Numbered from the stretch's first letter, positions 8,750-17,677 are shown. The stretch: DNA of 64,000 bases from Leptolyngbya sp. PCC 6406 (GCF_000332095.2 NZ_KI913951.1:1-64000); one strand, 5' to 3'. Notes: generated by a model not told the origin, from the letters alone. A program made the numbers and translations.

Positions 8750-8944
8750 GGGTGACCAGGCTAGCCGGAAGCTAGGGAGCCTTTGTGCGCGATCGCGCCC
8801 TAAGACTCCCTAACCGGGCAATGACCTTATCCCCTGCAAAGCGATAGCTGAAACCCTGGCAGGATGCTTTAACTGAAATGGACTGTCCCTGGCTCGCCCT
8901 AGTCTTGAGTCCGTTTCAACGGATGTTTGCTGTGAGCCAGGGAA

Positions 8945-9955
8945 TCAATTCCCTAGTTTCCACCCGGTGAACCCTCCCCCCATCACCCCTCCCCCCATCA
9001 CCCCGAAGGTCAGAGCCTCCCCATCCCCTATGGTCTGCCCCGTGCCTGCTAACATCACCCCTCCCCCCATCACCCCGAAGGTCAGAGCATTGGGGGCCGT
9101 AGCTTGCTTCCGCAGAGCGGTACAAACAACCCGAAAACCGTAGCTGCTGTAGCGGTCGCCGGGATTGCTGCTGCCACGACACGCGGACCGGCCATACCTC
9201 GGACCGTTGCCCCAGGAGCCGCCGCGTAGAACGCGCTGGGATGAGTTGCTACCTTGAATCCAGGCACTGCCATCAGTGGGGGCACCATCGTAGTTCTGAT
9301 GCCAGTAGTCAGCGCACCACTCCCAGACGTTGCCATGCATATCACAGAGGCCAAAGGCATTGGCAATGCCGAAGTGATCGACGGTCGTGGTTGCCTCTCG
9401 ATATTTGCCTTTGGGACCATCACCGTAGGAGCCTGACCCACCCAGCGATTCATCATCAGTGCCTCGGTAGTTGGCGATGTCGGTGGTGAGCGTCTCGCCG
9501 AAGTGGAAAGGAGTTGTTGTGCCTGCACGGCAGGCGTATTCCCATTCGGCTTCGGAGGGCAGGCGGTACTGGCGGTTGGTGTGGACCGTTAGCCTGTCGC
9601 AAAACTCTACTGCGTCCTCCCAAGACACCTGCTCTACTGGTCGCAGATCGCCTTTGAATTGAGAGGGATCGGGATTAAGTTTGCGGTTTACCTTCTCCAT
9701 GGCAGCGACGATGCGCCACTGGGCCTGCGTCACTGGATATTTAGCCATGAAGAACTGAGAAATCGTAACTTCATGTTGAGGGCTTTCTCGCTCTGCATGG
9801 CGTTCTGGCTCATCTTTGGGAGAGCCCATGAGAAATGTGCCCGCTGGAATCTGCATCATCCGTAGCGGCAAGACGCCCTCAGCTAGCGCTTCGTCGTAGC
9901 ACTGGTTGCGCCCTGAACGCTCTTTAAGAATGACTTGAAGTGCAGTTGATGGCAT
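8945..9955 (-). CDS. FGE-sulfatase/CLec domain protein, diversified copy 1
   Basis: Started at 9955 (MPSTALQVILKERSG) the product has 336 residues; the longer reading from 10036 begins in low-complexity sequence. It is a formylglycine-generating-enzyme-like C-type-lectin fold: IPAGTFLMGSPKDEPER, PVTQAQWR, RLPSEAEWEYACRAGTTT, MHGNVWEWCADYW and GFRVVC are all present. The segment between GGSW and GFRVVC is the hypervariable block (9140-9211). After the fold there is an unusual tail in which ALTFGVMGGGVM occurs twice, encoded by a 36-bp direct repeat. FGE-CLec proteins of this type are known DGR targets and ligand-binding modules in conflict systems. Enzyme activity is unlikely to be the role here. 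Confidence 0.85.
   Translation of the reverse strand: MPSTALQVILKERSGRNQCYDEALAEGVLPLRMMQIPAGTFLMGSPKDEPERHAERESPQHEVTISQFFMAKYPVTQAQWRIVAAMEKVNRKLNPDPSQFKGDLRPVEQVSWEDAVEFCDRLTVHTNRQYRLPSEAEWEYACRAGTTTPFHFGETLTTDIANYRGTDDESLGGSGSYGDGPKGKYREATTTVDHFGIANAFGLCDMHGNVWEWCADYWHQNYDGAPTDGSAWIQGSNSSQRVLRGGSWGNGPRYGRSACRGSSNPGDRYSSYGFRVVCTALRKQATAPNALTFGVMGGGVMLAGTGQTIGDGEALTFGVMGGGVMGGGFTGWKLGN
8981..9088. repeat. 36-bp direct repeat in the tail of FGE copy 1
   Basis: Two identical 36-bp units lie at 8981-9016 and 9053-9088, separated by 36 bases. On the minus strand they encode the duplicated ALTFGVMGGGVM peptide. They lie immediately 3' of the variable fold. Confidence 0.75.
9140..9211 (-). other. 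Hypervariable block (putative DGR VR) of FGE copy 1
   Basis: These 72 nt lie between the Trp codon of GGSW and the Gly-Phe codons of GFRVVC. The codons are GGC AAC GGT, AGG TAT GGC, TGT, GGC AGC AGC, GGC GAC and TAC AGC AGC TAC around fixed P, RSA and R positions. Most variable codons end in C, as expected if template AAC codons were mutated at their adenines. Role inferred from comparison of the four copies. Confidence 0.65.
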
Positions 9956-10056
9956 TTTCTTTGAAGAAGGAAAAAGGGGAGAAGGGCAGAGGGCAAAAAG
10001 CCTGCCCTGAGCGAGTCGTTGGCGGAGCCTTGCCAAAGGTAAAAGGGAGCAAAGGA

Positions 10057-10965
10057 CTAGGTCAGAGCCCTGGGGGCCGTAGCTTGCTTCCGCAGGTTGA
10101 TTGTCGCTCTGTGCTGGCCCTGAACCCCAGCCAAGGTCAGAGCCCTAGGGGCCGTAGTTTGCTTCCGCAGAGCGGTACAGACAACACGAAAACCGTTGTC
10201 GAAGATGCGGAAGCGGGGATTGAGGTCGTCACGACACGCGGAGCGGCACCCCCCCGGATCCCTGTACCAGGAGCCGCCGCGTCGAACGCGCAGGGACGAA
10301 TCACCGCCTTCGATCCAGGCACTGCCATCAGTGGGAGCATCGTTGTAGTTCCCATGCCAGTGGTCAGCACACCACTCCCAAACGTTACCGTGCATCTCAC
10401 TGAGGCCAAAGGCGTTAGCGATGCCGAAGAAATCGACGGGCGTGGTCTCGTTTCGGTATTCGCCTTTGGCTCCATCACCATAGGGGTAGTTACCGTCGTA
10501 ATTAGCCACCTCGGTAGTCAGGGTTTTACCCAAGGAAAAGGGCGTGGTGGTGCCTGCGCGACAAGCGTGTTCCCATTCGGCTTCGGAGGGCAGGCGGTAA
10601 GCCCGTTCTGTCAGTTCAGACAGCCGTTGACAGAACGCGATCGCATCATCCCAACTGACGCCAATCACCGGCTTGTTAAGTCCCACGAAGAGATCAGTGT
10701 CGTATTGCGTGGCGGGATTGGCCTCCATGACACGCTCATATTGCGCCTGCGTAATGGGATAACGCCCCATAAAAAACATCGGCACTGTCACATCATGCTG
10801 AGGGCCTTCGCGCTCCTTTCGTTCAGGTTCATCCTTTGGAGAGCCCATTGTGAAGGTGCCGCCCGGTATCCGTACCATGTGGAGGGGAATGGCTTCGCCC
10901 ACATCGAGTAGTGGCTCGATAAAGCCTCGGCCTGTGCGGGGGGTGCGGCGAACTGTGAGGGGCAT
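10057..10965 (-). CDS. FGE-sulfatase/CLec domain protein, diversified copy 2
   Basis: A 302-residue protein with the same fold as its neighbour: VRIPGGTFTMGSPKDEPERK, YPITQAQYERVM, YRLPSEAEWEHACRAGTTT, MHGNVWEWCADHW, then RRGGSW, a variable block at 10195-10266 and GFRVVC. The N-terminal extension is only about 30 residues, so it is a nearly pure lectin-fold protein. The tail repeats LRKQ-TTAPRALT and LRKQATAPRALT, an internal direct duplication shared in part with copy 1. A 100-bp gap separates it from copy 1 on the same strand, so the two are probably tandem duplicates. Confidence 0.85.
   Translation of the reverse strand: MPLTVRRTPRTGRGFIEPLLDVGEAIPLHMVRIPGGTFTMGSPKDEPERKEREGPQHDVTVPMFFMGRYPITQAQYERVMEANPATQYDTDLFVGLNKPVIGVSWDDAIAFCQRLSELTERAYRLPSEAEWEHACRAGTTTPFSLGKTLTTEVANYDGNYPYGDGAKGEYRNETTPVDFFGIANAFGLSEMHGNVWEWCADHWHGNYNDAPTDGSAWIEGGDSSLRVRRGGSWYRDPGGCRSACRDDLNPRFRIFDNGFRVVCTALRKQTTAPRALTLAGVQGQHRATINLRKQATAPRALT
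10195..10266 (-). other. Hypervariable block (putative DGR VR) of FGE copy 2
   Basis: A 72-nt segment between the Trp codon and the GF codons. Variable codons read TAC AGG GAT, GGG GGG TGC, TGT, GAC GAC CTC, CGC TTC and ATC TTC GAC AAC. The length equals that of the other three copies while almost every variable residue differs. Confidence 0.65.
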
Positions 10966-10969
10966 GGGG

Positions 10970-11046
10970 GAAGAAGGTGGAGGGTGGAGGGTGAGGGGTG
11001 AGGGGTGAGGGGTGGAAGGTGAAGGGTGAAGGGTGAAGGGTGAGAA
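10970..11046. repeat. G-rich low-complexity tandem tract
   Basis: Degenerate tandem units of GGGTGAGG and GGGTGAAG type fill this stretch upstream of FGE copy 2. A C-rich tract of the same kind lies at 58862-58945. Such tracts occur between genes in many filamentous cyanobacteria. They may be slippage products or form G-quadruplexes. Confidence 0.7.
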
Positions 11047-11075
11047 GGAATCAGGGTCAGTGGGTGGGAGAAAAC

Positions 11076-11263
11076 TCAGAGGGATAGCTGGAACCCTGGC
11101 AGGATGGTTTCACCGGAGAGGGTGGCGGGTAGGGCGATGATTTCAGGTTCGCGGCTGGGACGATAAATTTCTACTTGTTGAGCTTGGGGATTGATCAGCC
11201 AGCCGAGCTGGAGGCCACTGTCGAGGTATTCCTGCATTTTGGCTTGCAGAGGTGGCAGGCGAT
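11076..11263 (-). pseudogene. Uma2 family gene, 3' fragment cut off by IS110
   Basis: This encodes the C-terminal third of a Uma2-type PD-(D/E)XK protein: LPPLQAKMQEYLDSGLQLGW, LINPQAQQVEIYRPSREPE and the family ending ILPGFQLSL. Joined to the fragment at 12882-13257 it restores a continuous 188-codon frame (564 nt). The target lies in a GCGATCGC site, of which GCGAT remains here and CGATCGC on the other side. Uma2 proteins are very abundant in cyanobacteria and carry a restriction-endonuclease-like fold; their role is unresolved. Confidence 0.85.
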
Positions 11264-12877
11264 TCTCCTTCGGAGCACCAGACCCAACCCAAAATGTTGG
11301 GTAATGCACGGAAGAAACAGGGGGATGGGTCTATCGTAATCGTAAGCTCTAACAGTTAAGGCCGCAGCGCCACTGGTGCCTCAGTGCCCGTTACGGAGCA
11401 TGGTCCTGGGATATATGGTGATGACACTGGTGAAGCCCTAGCTATCCCGTTTAGAAGACTCTCTAACAACCGTCCCAGGTTAGAGCCCCTTATCTTCTCC
11501 TAGAATTGCCATGACTCAGCCATCTACCAAGAGTTCGGTGCATCAGCTCTGTCCTAACGCCGCCGGAATTGACATTGGTGCAGATACCCACTGGGTCAGT
11601 GTGCCGCCTGAGCGAGATCGGCAGCCCGTCCGCCCGTTTGGGTGCTTTACCAATGATCTCCATGGGTTAGCGGACTGGCTGCAACAATGTGGTATCACCA
11701 GCGTCGCGATGGAATCGACCGGAGTCTATTGGATACCGGTGTTTCAAATCCTAGAAATCCGAGGGTTTGAGGTCTGCTTGGTCAACGCGCATCATCTGAA
11801 AACGGTACCGGGACGAAAGAGTGATGTCTTAGATTGCCAGTGGTTGCGGCAGTTGCATAGTTATGGCCTACTGGCAGCGTCGTTTCGTCCCGACGATGCC
11901 ATCTGCGTCTTACGAAGCTATATCCGGCAGCGCGAGCGGCTGACCGAGTGTGCCAGCGTTCATATTCAACGGATGCAAAAGGCGTTGACGGAAATGAATC
12001 TGCAGCTACCTCGGGTGGTCAGCGACATTACGGGGGTAACTGGCATGAAGATTATTCGCGCCATTGTGGCGGGTCAACGAGACCCGCTCCAGTTAGCGGC
12101 GATGCGAGACCCACGCACCAAACGCAGTACGGACGAGATTGCGGCAGCTTTAGAGGGGGACTACCGGGGGGAACACGTGTTTGTGCTGGAGCAAGAATTG
12201 CTGTTATATGACACCTACCTTCAGCAAATTGCCCGGTGCGACGACCAGATTCAAGCCTGTCTGGAGACCTTTGAGGATAAGAGTGCTCCGGATGCGCCGT
12301 TGCCGCCAAGACCTAAAGGTCGAAAGCCCAGTCGCAATGCGCCCCAGTTTGACCTGCGCTCCCATCTCTATCGCCTCTGTGGCATTGACTTCACCCAGAT
12401 TGATGGTCTCGAAGTGCTAACCGTGCAAACGATTCTCTCCGAAGTCGGACTTGATCCCAGGCGCTTTCCGTCGGTGAAACACTTCGCCTCTTGGTTAGGG
12501 CTCTGTCCCGGTAGCCGAGTCAGTGGGGGTAAAGTCTTGAGCTCCAAAACCCGTAAAGTTGTCAACCGAGCGGCAAAGGCGTTTCGGATAGCGGCACAAT
12601 CGTTGGCTCATAGTCAGACTGCTATGGGCGCGTTCTATCGACGGATTCGCAATCGCCTTGGGGCACCGAAAGCCGTTACCGCAACTGCGCACAAACTGGC
12701 ATGCCTCTTCTATCGGTTATGGTCAACTGGCGAGGCTTATGTCGATATTGGAGCTGATGCTTATGAACAGCAGTATCAGCAACGAGTGCTTAAGCACCTT
12801 AAACAGCGAGCCCAGCAGATGGGGTTCGAGCTTGTCCCTAAACCCCCGCTCCCGGAAGTTTCTTAGAAGACGTTACA
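11264..12877 (+). mobile_element. IS110-family insertion sequence
   Basis: About 1.6 kb between the two halves of the Uma2 gene, carrying one transposase. Ends are defined by restoring the Uma2 frame; the tetramer CGAT is present at both junctions, so the boundaries are uncertain by 4 bp. No long terminal inverted repeats are visible, which is normal for IS110. The target is a HIP1 octamer. Confidence 0.8.
11511..12866 (+). CDS. IS110 family transposase
   Basis: A full-length 451-residue transposase. The N-terminal DEDD (RuvC-like) domain begins AAGIDIGADTHWVSV and contains VAMESTGVYWIPVF and VPGRKSDVLDCQWLR. The C-terminal Transposase_20 domain has GLEVLTVQTILSEVG, HFASWLGLCPG and the serine-bearing SGGKVLSSKTRK. 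The long untranslated 5' part of the element (about 250 bp) is where IS110 elements encode their bridge RNA, so a structured RNA is expected there; I did not identify it directly. The gene looks intact. Confidence 0.92.
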   Translation: MTQPSTKSSVHQLCPNAAGIDIGADTHWVSVPPERDRQPVRPFGCFTNDLHGLADWLQQCGITSVAMESTGVYWIPVFQILEIRGFEVCLVNAHHLKTVPGRKSDVLDCQWLRQLHSYGLLAASFRPDDAICVLRSYIRQRERLTECASVHIQRMQKALTEMNLQLPRVVSDITGVTGMKIIRAIVAGQRDPLQLAAMRDPRTKRSTDEIAAALEGDYRGEHVFVLEQELLLYDTYLQQIARCDDQIQACLETFEDKSAPDAPLPPRPKGRKPSRNAPQFDLRSHLYRLCGIDFTQIDGLEVLTVQTILSEVGLDPRRFPSVKHFASWLGLCPGSRVSGGKVLSSKTRKVVNRAAKAFRIAAQSLAHSQTAMGAFYRRIRNRLGAPKAVTATAHKLACLFYRLWSTGEAYVDIGADAYEQQYQQRVLKHLKQRAQQMGFELVPKPPLPEVS

Positions 12878-12881
12878 CGAT

Positions 12882-13257
12882 CGCTGCGGGAGCGTAGCTC
12901 AATCACAAAATCGGGGCAGATCGGCGGAAAGGCTTCGCGGGCTTCAGGGCTGAGTGTTTCCCAGCGATCTTTGGCGATCCAAGCCACATCAGGAGAGCGA
13001 TCGCCCCCTTGCGGCAGGCTGAAGATCGTGGAGGAACTAAAGACATAGCCCAGTTGGGTCTGCTCGTTCCAGATGCCGACTTTGGTGATCAGGGTTGCTT
13101 CTTGGTTGCCACTTTCTCCCCCGACGGGACTCATGAGGATCAATTCTCCTTGGGGCGATCGCTCTAGCTGCACATCGGAATTGCTTTGGCAGAGGTGCTT
13201 GAACTGCGATCGGGTCAGGGTGTGGGTGAGGGGTTCCAGGTTAATGATCGTCGTCAT
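12882..13257 (-). pseudogene. Uma2 family gene, 5' fragment cut off by IS110
   Basis: The N-terminal two thirds of a Uma2 protein: SNSDVQLERSPQGELILMSP, NEQTQLGYVFSSSTIFSLP, SPDVAWIAKDRW and CPDFVIELRSRSDR. It contains the catalytic-type residues of the family (PDVAW and the E of VIEL). Beyond the last Arg the frame enters IS110 sequence. The rest of the gene is at 11076-11263. Confidence 0.87.
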
Positions 13258-13283
13258 AGCACCTTTTTCAGTTTTTTGAATTC

Positions 13284-13343
13284 AATCAAAGGGGTCAGCT
13301 AGGTCTTCGGTTGCCCTACCAAAATAGCTGACCCGGTTTGATT
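13284..13343. repeat. Inverted repeat between Uma2 and the vWA-FGE gene
   Basis: Arms of about 17-18 bp (AATCAAAGGGGTCAGCTA and its near complement) flank a 23-nt loop. The core arms GGGTCAGCTA and TAGCTGACCC at 13292-13301 and 13325-13334 are perfect. It lies downstream of the vWA-FGE stop on the minus strand and may act as its terminator or be a small palindromic repeat. Confidence 0.5.
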
Positions 13344-13506
13344 TGGTGAAACGGGGGTATGGGGATAATCCGGCCCGTTGGCGATATTCGAGCGATCGCA
13401 ACTATGTGGGGGGCGCGGGGCTGTTGGCGGTGACGTTGCTGTAGTTGAGGCGGAGCCTCGGTGGGGGCGTCCAGGCGGAGCCTGAGCAACAGGCAGGAGC
13501 AAAGGG

Positions 13507-16461
13507 CTAAGAAGACCTGGGGGAAGAACAGACCACCCGAAAACCGATGAGGAGGTCAATGAGGTTGGGCGTATTCCTGTCCCGATACGCGGAACGGCAG
13601 TACCTAGGATTGAAGCCCCAGGAGCCGCCACGACGAACGCGATAAGACGAATCACCACCTTCTATCCAGGCACTGCCATCCGTCGGAGCACCCTCGTAGT
13701 TGTCGTGCCAGTGGTCAGCGCACCATTCCAAAACGTTGCCGTGCATGTCGCAGAGGCCGAAAGCATTAGCGATACCGAAGTGATCAACGGGCGTGGTCTC
13801 CTGCCGATATTCGCCCTTGGGGCCATTGGCATAGGTGTATTTGCCGTCGTAATTAGCCACGTTGGTAGTAACCATGTCACCAAAGTGGAAGGGCGTTGTG
13901 GTGTCCGCACGGCAGGCATATTCCCATTCCGCTTCGGAGGGGAGGCGGTAGGTGCGATCAGTATGGGCGGAGAGGCGGGCGCAGAACTCCACCGCATCTT
14001 CCCAGGACACTCGCTCAACGGGGCGGTTGTCGCCTTTGAAGCGTGATGGGTCAGCACCACGGAGATTGCGATTGACCTGGGGCAAGCTGGCGACGGCGCG
14101 CCACTGGGCTTGGGTGATGGGGTAGCGTCCCATAAAGAAGGGAGAAACGCTAGCGTCGTGCTGGGGGCTTTCGCGATCGGCATCCCGCTCTGGCTCATCT
14201 TCGGGGGAGCCCATGCGGAAGGTGCCGCCGGGGATGGACACCATTTCCAAGGTGATGTCATCGGGCAGGATTTCAATGTAGCGATCAGCCCGCTCCTGGC
14301 GACGCAGAATCAGCCATTCGGCATCCCCGCCTAGCTGGCGACGGGTGATGTCGTCGGGACCGGGAACTGGCGGAGGCGGGTCAGGCAATGGACGGGAACG
14401 AAAATCACGCCCAGACGGCGGTGGCCCTGGGACTGGTGGGGGTGGGTCAGGCAATGGACGGGGACGCAAATCAGACGGGGAATCAGCCTGGGAAGTGAGG
14501 TCAGCGGCGTCCTGGCGATTGACGACGGTCGCGACGGTAAAGTCAAAAGACTCTAGCTGCGGGTCGTTGGAGATTAGCTCAACGGTGACAACCTTGAAGT
14601 CATCAGTCTGAAGAGGAGGGGGAAAGTCGGCGTCTTCTTCAACCAGTTCGGCTTCGGTAAAGTCGAAGTCGGTGATGGCGGGGAAGTCGAGGTATTCGGC
14701 GACTTCGTAGGTGAGGGGTTGGAGGTCGAAGTCGGCGAGCCAGTCATCCCCGATCCTTTCAGGATCAATTTCAGGATCCTTCGGTGCCGATGTTCCCTCT
14801 AGCTGATCAACCAAGTCCTCAAAACCACCCACCCTCCTGAGGATTTGGGCAGTCATGGTGGCAAATGATCGCAATCCATAGAGATCGGCCTCATCTTTTA
14901 GATCAGGCGACAGCAACAGCGCTCGGAAATCGGCCAGAGTAAAGTTTAGGAGTGCTGCCACATACCTGGAGACTGCCTCAATTACGTCAATGGCATCCAC
15001 TTTCGGCAGGATATCTAGCAGGCGATCGCGCACCTCATGGGGGAAGGTGTACTGCACCTGTTCAGGATTGGTTGTTACAGGTTGGTCAGGGGCTTTTTGC
15101 AGCAGCCCTCCCAAAAACACCTCGGCGATGGGTAAGGGAGAAGACCCTGGTAAAAGCTCATCAGAGGCGCGAATTAAGCGCATCACGGGCAACGTGATGA
15201 CCGGGGCGGCTGAGAGTAAAGCCGCCAAACGTCGGGCATCCGGGGTCGCTTTGACCCGAAAGTTCTCTAGCAGCTCATCAGTCCCGTTCTCCGCTGGCGC
15301 GTCTGTTGTTGATGGGGGGTCTGTCGGCTTCCAGCCCGTCGTCGGCAAAATAAAGCCTGGGGTAGAGTAGCGGCGATCGCCTGCCAGCATCTGACTCCAC
15401 GCGCCCAGCGACTTCCCTTCACTGGTCACAACAGGAATACAAATCGGTGCCGATGCCAGCGATGACGGAGCCGCGCCAGTTTCTGAATAAGCCGACTGAC
15501 GGCCACGCCGCGCTGATGACCGCAAGGAAAGAAATATCGGGTTGAGCTGAGGATTGGTAGCGCCGGGAAGGTGGTTGCGAACGGCAACATATTCGCCAAT
15601 TCCTAAAGCGGTGCGTTTCCACATCCAGTCGGGCAACACTTGCCACACCGCCGTCGGCGTAGACCTTCCCCACAGCGCCAAGGCAGGCTGTAGTGAACCA
15701 TCCCACCAATAATCGGCGGTGCAATCACTGAAGACTAAAATTAAACGACGGGCATCGGGGGGCAGCAAGGCTCTGGGCGATCGCGTCACTGCTTCTGCCT
15801 CTGGCGCGGCACAAATACCCACCTCACCATTGATCGCAGTGAGTCGCCACACCCGGAAGTCACGAAAGGAGCCGTAGCACCGCAGAAACCGCTGAATATC
15901 TTGAATCAGCCGTTGCCAAAGGCCCATCGCCGGACTACCATCAATCACAAGCGCAACATCAAACCAGGGTTCCTGGTCAGCGTTTAAAACAGGCGACCAG
16001 ATATCCGTTTCGGCAATGCGCTCAACCGTCTCTACTTCATTGACCGTGCCCAAAATCTGGGACTCAATCTGCTTGAGTAGCGGCTTCATCGCCCTTACCA
16101 AGGGCAAAGTATCGTCCAGAATACCAGGGTCTGGAATTGAAATCGGTGCAGCCCTCTGAGGCAATGTTCCTGCGGGCAGTTCTGGGGCAATCCCAAAAAA
16201 ACGGTCGTCATTTTCCTCGGATTCAGGGTCAGTTCCATCATCCTGATCGATGGGGATTGGGTCTATGCCCGCACCTTGATCATTAGCATCCTGATTAGTT
16301 TCCGCATTACCACCAGTCCCATCCTGATCACTAGCGTCCGAGTCAGTGCTTGCTGCCACTTCCGGCAAGGGCTGATGCAAAGCCAGCCAAAGAATCTCAG
16401 CAATCTCCGTCGGATCAAGCTGATATTCTGTCAGCGCGGCCACGAACTGCTCGGTACTCAT
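13507..16461 (-). CDS. vWA-like (SAV_2336-type) protein fused to a diversified FGE-CLec domain
   Basis: A 984-residue fusion. Residues about 1-125 are acidic linker. A vWA-like domain follows with WFDVALVIDGSPAMGLW (degenerate MIDAS), RDFRVWRL, RRLILVFSDCTADYWWDG and TAVWQVLPDWMWKRT, as in the SAV_2336 family. A helical region (about 390-560) contains YTFPHEVRDRLLDILPK. Two proline-rich repeats (RPLPDPPPPVPGP) lead to the C-terminal FGE-CLec domain with IPGGTFRMGSPEDEPERD, RLPSEAEWEYACRAD and MHGNVLEWCADHW, a variable block and GFRVVC. Its ATG overlaps the MoxR stop (TAATG), so the two are coupled. MoxR-vWA pairs act as chaperone-like NTPase switches; the lectin end is the probable ligand-sensing part. 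Confidence 0.85.
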   Translation of the reverse strand: MSTEQFVAALTEYQLDPTEIAEILWLALHQPLPEVAASTDSDASDQDGTGGNAETNQDANDQGAGIDPIPIDQDDGTDPESEENDDRFFGIAPELPAGTLPQRAAPISIPDPGILDDTLPLVRAMKPLLKQIESQILGTVNEVETVERIAETDIWSPVLNADQEPWFDVALVIDGSPAMGLWQRLIQDIQRFLRCYGSFRDFRVWRLTAINGEVGICAAPEAEAVTRSPRALLPPDARRLILVFSDCTADYWWDGSLQPALALWGRSTPTAVWQVLPDWMWKRTALGIGEYVAVRNHLPGATNPQLNPIFLSLRSSARRGRQSAYSETGAAPSSLASAPICIPVVTSEGKSLGAWSQMLAGDRRYSTPGFILPTTGWKPTDPPSTTDAPAENGTDELLENFRVKATPDARRLAALLSAAPVITLPVMRLIRASDELLPGSSPLPIAEVFLGGLLQKAPDQPVTTNPEQVQYTFPHEVRDRLLDILPKVDAIDVIEAVSRYVAALLNFTLADFRALLLSPDLKDEADLYGLRSFATMTAQILRRVGGFEDLVDQLEGTSAPKDPEIDPERIGDDWLADFDLQPLTYEVAEYLDFPAITDFDFTEAELVEEDADFPPPLQTDDFKVVTVELISNDPQLESFDFTVATVVNRQDAADLTSQADSPSDLRPRPLPDPPPPVPGPPPSGRDFRSRPLPDPPPPVPGPDDITRRQLGGDAEWLILRRQERADRYIEILPDDITLEMVSIPGGTFRMGSPEDEPERDADRESPQHDASVSPFFMGRYPITQAQWRAVASLPQVNRNLRGADPSRFKGDNRPVERVSWEDAVEFCARLSAHTDRTYRLPSEAEWEYACRADTTTPFHFGDMVTTNVANYDGKYTYANGPKGEYRQETTPVDHFGIANAFGLCDMHGNVLEWCADHWHDNYEGAPTDGSAWIEGGDSSYRVRRGGSWGFNPRYCRSAYRDRNTPNLIDLLIGFRVVCSSPRSS
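13546..13617 (-). other. Hypervariable block (putative DGR VR) of the vWA-FGE protein
   Basis: A 72-nt segment between the Trp and GF codons. The codons are GGC TTC AAT, AGG TAC TGC, TAT, GAC AGG AAT ACG, AAC CTC ATT and GAC CTC CTC ATC. Unlike the other copies, the Arg after the second Pro block is replaced by Ile. Confidence 0.65.
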
Positions 16462-17654
16462 TAACGGCTGGCCTCGTTGGTCAAACGTCGCAGCAAGATC
16501 TGCTTGAGCTTGTTCAGCTCCTCATTTTTCTCATCACCCAAATCCGAATCCATGAGTTGAGACTGCCGCACCATGTAAATCAGATTCAGAAGCTGATCCG
16601 TTGCAAGAGACGACGGTTTAGTTTTCAAGTCCTCGGCAAACTTCTCGATCAAGATGGCCACTTTAGGCCCAACTTCCGACCAGGGTTGTTCCGTAGGCTG
16701 GCGATCGCTCCGGTCAAAGTGAGAGCCAACGATATTCGTCAGGATCGTACTGTCTGTGGGATCGGGCATCTTGATCCGCAAGCAACGTCGCAAAAAGGCA
16801 GGCGGAAAATCGCGCTCACCGTTGCTGGTCATGATGACTAAGGGAAATTCGTAACAGGTGACCTTACCCTTCTCAATCTCTGCATCGAGATCGTCATCTT
16901 CAGTCCGCACGGAAACGGGTGCATCGCTCTTTTGTCGTGCCAGTTCGGAAATCTCGTAACGACCTTCTTCAAACAAATTCAGCAAATCGTTGGGCAGGTT
17001 CAGATCGCTTTTATCGATTTCGTCAATCAGCAAGACCCGTGGCAAATGGGACGGTAAAAATGCCGTGCCCACAGGGCCAAGCTGAATGTAGTCTCCTAAA
17101 CTGCGGCCTTTTTTTAATTCATCGATTTGGGCGCGGTCGGGATCTTGATTCTCCGCCTTTGCCAGCAGAATTTGCAGCTCTAACTCTGACTTATCGAACT
17201 GGGTGTCTTGCAGACGCGCGATCGCGTCATAGCGGTATAGGGCATCGGTGAGTTTTGAGCGCGTCGTGATCGGCCACAACAATACTGGTCCTAGCTTCAG
17301 TTCATAGGCGATCGCATAGGCAAGGGAGGTCTTGCCAGAACCTGGATTCCCGGTAATGAGCAGCGGACGACGCAGCGCTAGGGCAGAATTCACCGCAGTA
17401 ATAATTTCCGACTGCTCACCCTCAACCTGACGAATCCGAAAACTTGCTCCCCTTTCTACAGAACGGGCATCAAGACGCTTTTCCTTCCGTAGTGCTTCCC
17501 AGCGATCCTCACTCGCCTGCTGCCATTTCTGCTCAAAATCCGTCTGAGACATGAATTGTCGCCAAGCTGGACGGGCCGAGATCGGCTCTAATTCCTGCTG
17601 CCGTGGAGTCCCATCTGGGTTGGGTTGAGCCGTAAAAAATTTCCAGTCAGACAT
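16461..17654 (-). CDS. MoxR-type AAA+ ATPase of a ternary conflict cassette
   Basis: A 397-residue AAA+ ATPase. Walker A is LLITGNPGSGKTSLAYAI, Walker B is RVLLIDEIDKSDLNLPN, and the sensor/arginine-finger region reads IMTSNGERDFPPAFLRRCLRI. The N-terminal 60 residues are specific to this system. MoxR ATPases work with vWA proteins as chaperones that remodel or activate partners. Here the gene lies between the nucleosidase-VMAP gene (23-nt gap) and the coupled vWA-FGE gene, which is the arrangement of the MoxR-vWA-VMAP ternary systems. All catalytic motifs look intact, although its effector partner is disrupted. Confidence 0.88.
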   Translation of the reverse strand: MSDWKFFTAQPNPDGTPRQQELEPISARPAWRQFMSQTDFEQKWQQASEDRWEALRKEKRLDARSVERGASFRIRQVEGEQSEIITAVNSALALRRPLLITGNPGSGKTSLAYAIAYELKLGPVLLWPITTRSKLTDALYRYDAIARLQDTQFDKSELELQILLAKAENQDPDRAQIDELKKGRSLGDYIQLGPVGTAFLPSHLPRVLLIDEIDKSDLNLPNDLLNLFEEGRYEISELARQKSDAPVSVRTEDDDLDAEIEKGKVTCYEFPLVIMTSNGERDFPPAFLRRCLRIKMPDPTDSTILTNIVGSHFDRSDRQPTEQPWSEVGPKVAILIEKFAEDLKTKPSSLATDQLLNLIYMVRQSQLMDSDLGDEKNEELNKLKQILLRRLTNEASR

Positions 17655-17677
17655 AGGAATACGTATAAAGTCAGAGG

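Noticed and set aside
8830-8940. Minus-strand stretch resembling the end of a Uma2 gene (LPGFQLS-like)
   Set aside because: Only about ten residues match the end of the Uma2 gene at 11076 and an in-frame stop precedes them; too short to call.
9940-10911. 323-codon plus-strand frame opposite FGE copy 2
   Set aside because: It is the complementary reading of a well-supported FGE-CLec gene and resembles no protein.
14345-14470. Repeats first considered as a CRISPR-like or regulatory array
   Set aside because: They are the two proline-rich linker repeats of the vWA-FGE protein, read in frame.
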